Assembly: GCA_020057535.1 (NCBI GenBank)
Contig: JAGVFS010000025.1
Coordinates: 1-9,016 of the forward strand
Reading direction: 5' to 3'
Origin: Patescibacteria group bacterium
Lineage (GTDB): Bacteria > Patescibacteriota > Patescibacteriia > UBA2591 > PGYQ01
DNA length: 9,016 bases
The notes under the pieces are model-generated. The model saw only the letters and a list, made by a program, of their open reading frames with translations, was not told where the DNA came from and did not search any database. Position 1 is the first letter of the stretch; the number at the start of each line of letters is the position of its first letter. This document shows positions 7,185-9,016 of the stretch, piece after piece. Both the position numbers and the translations under genes were made by a program.

Positions 7185-7979
7185 TTAGACTTTTAATTTT
7201 TCTTTCAATTGACTATTAGGTTTTGGATAGTGGCCAATTCCCCGATACTTTTTGGTGTAAATCGCTTTATTGGGACAATGATTATAACAAGCCCAGCATC
7301 CATAACATTTATTCATATCAAAAATAGGTTTCGGATTAAGTTTAATTGCTTTATATGGACATATTTTTTCGCAAGTGCCGCATTCTGTGCAAAGCGCCTC
7401 GTCAATATATTTTTCTCCCATATTTTTTCGTGCTATAGCGCGAGGAATCATTGGCAATAAACTATTTAATAAACCAATACTTATATTCTTTTTTTGAATT
7501 TCTTTACCTTTATTAAGAAGATAAAAAAATCGGTTCAATTCGAAAACGAAATTGTTAAATTCATTCATTTCCTTTTTACTAGGGGCTTGCTTATAACCTT
7601 TACCACTAGCAATCATTGGCGGATAACTTTCTGGGGTATGAAGAGAATGTCCAGCGATTACTTCGAAATCTTTGGCAGTAACCCATTTATCAAGAATTTT
7701 GAGTGTTTTGCCACTAATAAAACCATAGGTATTAAATACGAAGGCAAATTTATTATCCTGTTGAGGTAATTTTTCTATAAAAGTCTGGACTAATTTTGAT
7801 GGCCCCCAAATATCTGCGAAAGCAGCAAAGCCAACGATATTATAATCATTTAAATCAGGAATGTCATCTTTAACCATATCAAAAAGATCGATTTCAATAT
7901 TTTTGATATTTTTCACGATATACTGGCAAGCTAATTTTGTGTTGCCAGAATTTGAATAGTAAAAAATAATGCCTTTCAT
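7185..7979 (-). CDS. EFR1-type flavodoxin/2[4Fe-4S] ferredoxin fusion protein
   Basis: 264 residues joining two redox modules, expected to pass electrons between FMN and iron-sulfur clusters in the cytoplasm. The N-terminal flavodoxin-like domain (1-155) starts GIIFYYSNSGNT, where SNSGNT (9-14) is the FMN phosphate loop. GFAAFADIWGPS (50-61) and FNTYGFISGKTL (82-93) correspond to the flavin-contacting loops. The C-terminal domain has two standard cluster motifs: Cys197-200-203-207 (CTECGTCEKICP) and Cys225-228-231-235 (CYGCWACYNHCP), all eight cysteines present. The length and order match the EFR1 ferrodoxin family common in anaerobes; its redox partner is unknown. It could in principle feed reductive enzymes such as NrdG, but nothing here shows that. 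The ATG at 7979 is fixed by the flavodoxin N-terminus and by a poly-G ribosome binding site eight bases upstream. Element A lies behind its stop. Confidence 0.92.
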   Translation of the reverse strand: MKGIIFYYSNSGNTKLACQYIVKNIKNIEIDLFDMVKDDIPDLNDYNIVGFAAFADIWGPSKLVQTFIEKLPQQDNKFAFVFNTYGFISGKTLKILDKWVTAKDFEVIAGHSLHTPESYPPMIASGKGYKQAPSKKEMNEFNNFVFELNRFFYLLNKGKEIQKKNISIGLLNSLLPMIPRAIARKNMGEKYIDEALCTECGTCEKICPYKAIKLNPKPIFDMNKCYGCWACYNHCPNKAIYTKKYRGIGHYPKPNSQLKEKLKV

Positions 7980-7987
7980 ATGCGCAA

Positions 7988-8004
7988 CCCCCCCCTTTTT
8001 TTTT
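7988..8004 (-). promoter_or_regulatory. A9G8 homopolymer ribosome binding site of the EFR1 gene
   Basis: On the minus strand nine A residues run straight into eight G residues, ending eight bases before the ATG. The G run can pair with the CCUCC end of 16S rRNA in several registers at suitable spacing. Homopolymers of this length slip during replication, so spacing and strength could vary between cells. Confidence 0.6.
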
Positions 8005-8055
8005 ATTTAATTTTTATTTTAATCTCACGTTGGAAGATGTCGCTTAATGACATAT

Positions 8056-8529
8056 TCACTTTACCTTTGTTAAAGAAAAGTATCCCAAAAACTGGGGTTT
8101 TCCCATAAACAAATAATTAAACCGTCCAATATATAAGGTATCATCTATGCATTTTACATAATCCCTGATTCTGTTAGAAATAAACGAATTTTCCAATCTA
8201 TCATAATTTATTACTACGACCTTTGATGAATCTATTTCTGCGCAAATTCCATCTTCAAGAAAAAAGTGTCCCCATATTTTATTTGTAAAAAGTAGATTAT
8301 AACCTAGCGCCCTATCATTTTCAATATAGAAAACTTTGCGATGCGAAAATTTCCTGAGACTCGGAAGCACGGTTAACATATCAACAAAATATTCACCGCA
8401 AAATTCATAAACATTTGGAGTTCTTGCGTTTTTAAAAAATTTTGTGAGCTCGTAATTATTTTTTGGAAGCTTCATATTAGTTTCATTTAATGTTCTTGTC
8501 AAAAAGTTAATTAAAGAACTCAACAACAT
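8056..8529 (-). CDS. Small soluble protein, possibly GXWXG/DUF4334-like fold
   Basis: 157 residues (139 if Met19 at 8475 is the true start), no membrane segment or signal peptide. The sequence looks like a conserved single-domain beta-rich protein: GEYFVDMLT (45-53), HRKVFYIENDRALGYNLLF (63-81), WGHFF (86-90), VVVINYDRLENSF (104-116), IRDYVKCIDDTLYIGRFNYLF (121-141) and a LGYFSLTKV tail. The order of a G-[YW] motif, a K-F motif, a YD..N motif and D-(x)n-LYIGR recalls GXWXG/DUF4334 lipocalin-like proteins; that link is my inference and is weak. The start is uncertain. At 8529 an AGGGG run abuts the ATG with no spacer, and residues 1-18 come from sequence next to element B; at 8475 there is no ribosome binding site. 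I favour Met19 on protein grounds but give the longer frame. It lies 76 bases upstream of EFR1 in the same direction. Confidence 0.6.
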   Translation of the reverse strand: MLLSSLINFLTRTLNETNMKLPKNNYELTKFFKNARTPNVYEFCGEYFVDMLTVLPSLRKFSHRKVFYIENDRALGYNLLFTNKIWGHFFLEDGICAEIDSSKVVVINYDRLENSFISNRIRDYVKCIDDTLYIGRFNYLFMGKPQFLGYFSLTKVK

Positions 8530-8536
8530 CCCCTAT

Positions 8537-8630
8537 GAAAGGCAGTTTGAGTAAAACGTAATAAAATCTTTTATCCTCTATTGGATGACCCGAAGGGCAA
8601 GGTTGCGAAGCAACCGCAGAGTGCCCGACC
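8537..8630 (-). repeat. Intergenic element B: element-A homologue plus GC-rich hairpin cluster
   Basis: The part 8537-8591 matches element A (42/55 identical; 10 of the 13 differences are transitions) in the same orientation. The right arm of A's inverted repeat is missing here. Beyond it, 8589-8630 is a GC-rich island in an AT-rich region holding three nested or adjacent pairings: CCC-GAA-GGG (8589-8597), a perfect GGTTGC-GAA-GCAACC hairpin (8601-8615), and GGGCA (8595-8599) with TGCCC (8622-8626) enclosing it. On the minus-strand RNA the first stem becomes a C(UUCG)G tetraloop. The element begins 9 bases behind the decayed cutA stop. A REP-like or transposon-derived repeat is most likely; a structured RNA is possible. 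The 60-codon frame read through it is not a credible protein. Confidence 0.65.
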
Positions 8631-8639
8631 ACTCCTTTT

Positions 8640-8962
8640 TTATTTCTTAAGTTCATTGTTAAGCCATCCCAAATAGTCTTTACTACCACTGATAATAGGC
8701 ACAGCGATTATCTCTGGTGTTCTTATATGAATGTACCTCTTTAATCACCTTCTCGAGTTCGTCATAAAGCGTTTTCTTGCTTTTAATGAAACACACAGCC
8801 ATTCTCCTGTCATTTCCATATTGCCTTTCCACTAATAGACGCTACAATAGGTCCGACTATTTGAATACATCCGGCCAGTCTCTTTTTTATCAACGTTTTA
8901 GCTATTTTTTCTATATCTTCTTTTTTTTTAGTGATCGTAAAAACCTGAATATATTCTTTCAT
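8640..8962 (-). pseudogene. cutA: Decayed cutA (divalent-cation tolerance protein)
   Basis: Frame-by-frame translation gives a full-length CutA1 (about 107 residues; the family is about 105) spread over three frames. Frame 1 from the ATG at 8962 reads MKEYIQVFTITKKKEDIEKI ... KRLAGCIQIVGPIV and alone ends at TGA 8812-8810. A one-base loss near 8843 moves to frame 2 (SVY, a TAG at 8834-8832 where Trp is expected, then WKGNMEMTGEWLCV). A shift near 8788-8790 moves to frame 3 (IKSKKTLYDELEKVIKEVHSY). An extra base at 8724 restores frame 2 (RTPEIIAVPIISGSKDYLGW ... NNELKK, stop 8642-8640). Intact CutA is a cytoplasmic trimer linked to metal tolerance. Three indels plus a nonsense codon indicate a real pseudogene rather than one sequencing slip. 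The promoter-proximal end is intact: AAAGGAG (8979-8973) lies ten bases before the ATG, which overlaps the upstream gene's stop as TAATG. Confidence 0.93.
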
Positions 8963-9016
8963 TATAGATCGTCTCCTTTTAGCCTAATAATAGAGCTCAG
9001 TTGCGGGGCATACTCG
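8962..9016 (-). CDS. C-terminal tail of an upstream gene coupled to cutA
   Basis: At the window edge one minus-strand frame stays open from 9015 and reads EYAPQLSSIIRLKGDDL, stopping with TAA at 8964-8962. The last A of this stop is the first base of the cutA ATG (TAATG), a standard overlap for translational coupling, and the cutA ribosome binding site lies inside this frame. The alternative frame RVCPATELYY, ending at 8984, is shorter and not coupled. Seventeen residues are too few to name a family. Confidence 0.45.
   Translation of the reverse strand, partial: EYAPQLSSIIRLKGDDL

Noticed and set aside
8473..8502. TTGACA (8502-8497) with TAATAT (8479-8474) after 17 bases, a promoter-like pair on the minus strand
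   Set aside because: The -10 overlaps the Met19 start at 8475, so a transcript would begin inside the coding sequence of the 8056-8529 gene. It is probably chance, or a signal only for EFR1 further downstream.
8589..8630. Possible tRNA or known small RNA in the GC-rich island
   Set aside because: There is no cloverleaf, anticodon arm or T-loop motif; the pairings are nested or adjacent short hairpins only.
8507..8689. 60-residue minus-strand ORF
   Set aside because: It reads through the end of cutA in the wrong frame, then through the hairpins and repeat of element B. No protein-like conservation is expected and the cutA reading explains the first part better.

Overview
The window is a very AT-rich piece of bacterial chromosome. 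Every gene I can support lies on the minus strand, so transcription runs from high to low coordinates. Low G+C, many short conserved proteins of unknown role, an oxygen-independent ribonucleotide reductase, and small surface proteins combining a Cys-rich motif, DUF333 and GerMN suggest an anaerobic, uncultivated Patescibacteria/CPR-type (Parcubacteria-like) bacterium. That placement is inference from style and gene content; there is no rRNA or other phylogenetic marker here. The code appears standard (TAA and TGA both act as stops).

Left block, 1-7025, in transcription order: a secreted TM-anchored protein with DUF333 and GerMN domains (5775-7025); an SdpI-family membrane protein 30 bases behind it (5124-5744); an AT-only-type hairpin terminator and a good promoter containing a 16-bp palindrome; nrdD, the anaerobic class III ribonucleotide reductase (2859-4940); a 719-residue polytopic membrane protein of GT-C-like layout (603-2762); and the signal peptide plus first repeats of a secreted beta-propeller protein that leaves the window at base 1. 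None of the five start codons in this block has a convincing Shine-Dalgarno sequence.

Right block, 7026-9016, looks different. Its genes are a flavodoxin/2[4Fe-4S] fusion protein of the EFR1 type (7185-7979), a small soluble protein of unknown function (8056-8529) and a decayed cutA (8640-8962), which is translationally coupled to the tail of an upstream gene at the window edge. EFR1 and cutA have strong purine-rich ribosome binding sites; the EFR1 one is an unusual A9G8 homopolymer pair. Two related intergenic elements, A at 7095-7176 and B at 8537-8630, follow the 3' ends of EFR1 and cutA. They share a 55-base segment that is 42/55 identical, mostly with transition differences. Element A folds as a 77-base imperfect inverted repeat with an attC-like outer box; element B carries a GC-rich hairpin cluster. 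This is either a REP-like dispersed family or, more speculatively, a cassette-like region.

The strongest new observations are the cutA pseudogene, which has three frameshifts and one nonsense codon and is invisible to ORF calling, and the pair of structured repeats. The spurious 60-codon ORF over 8507-8689 is a translation of the cutA tail and element B.
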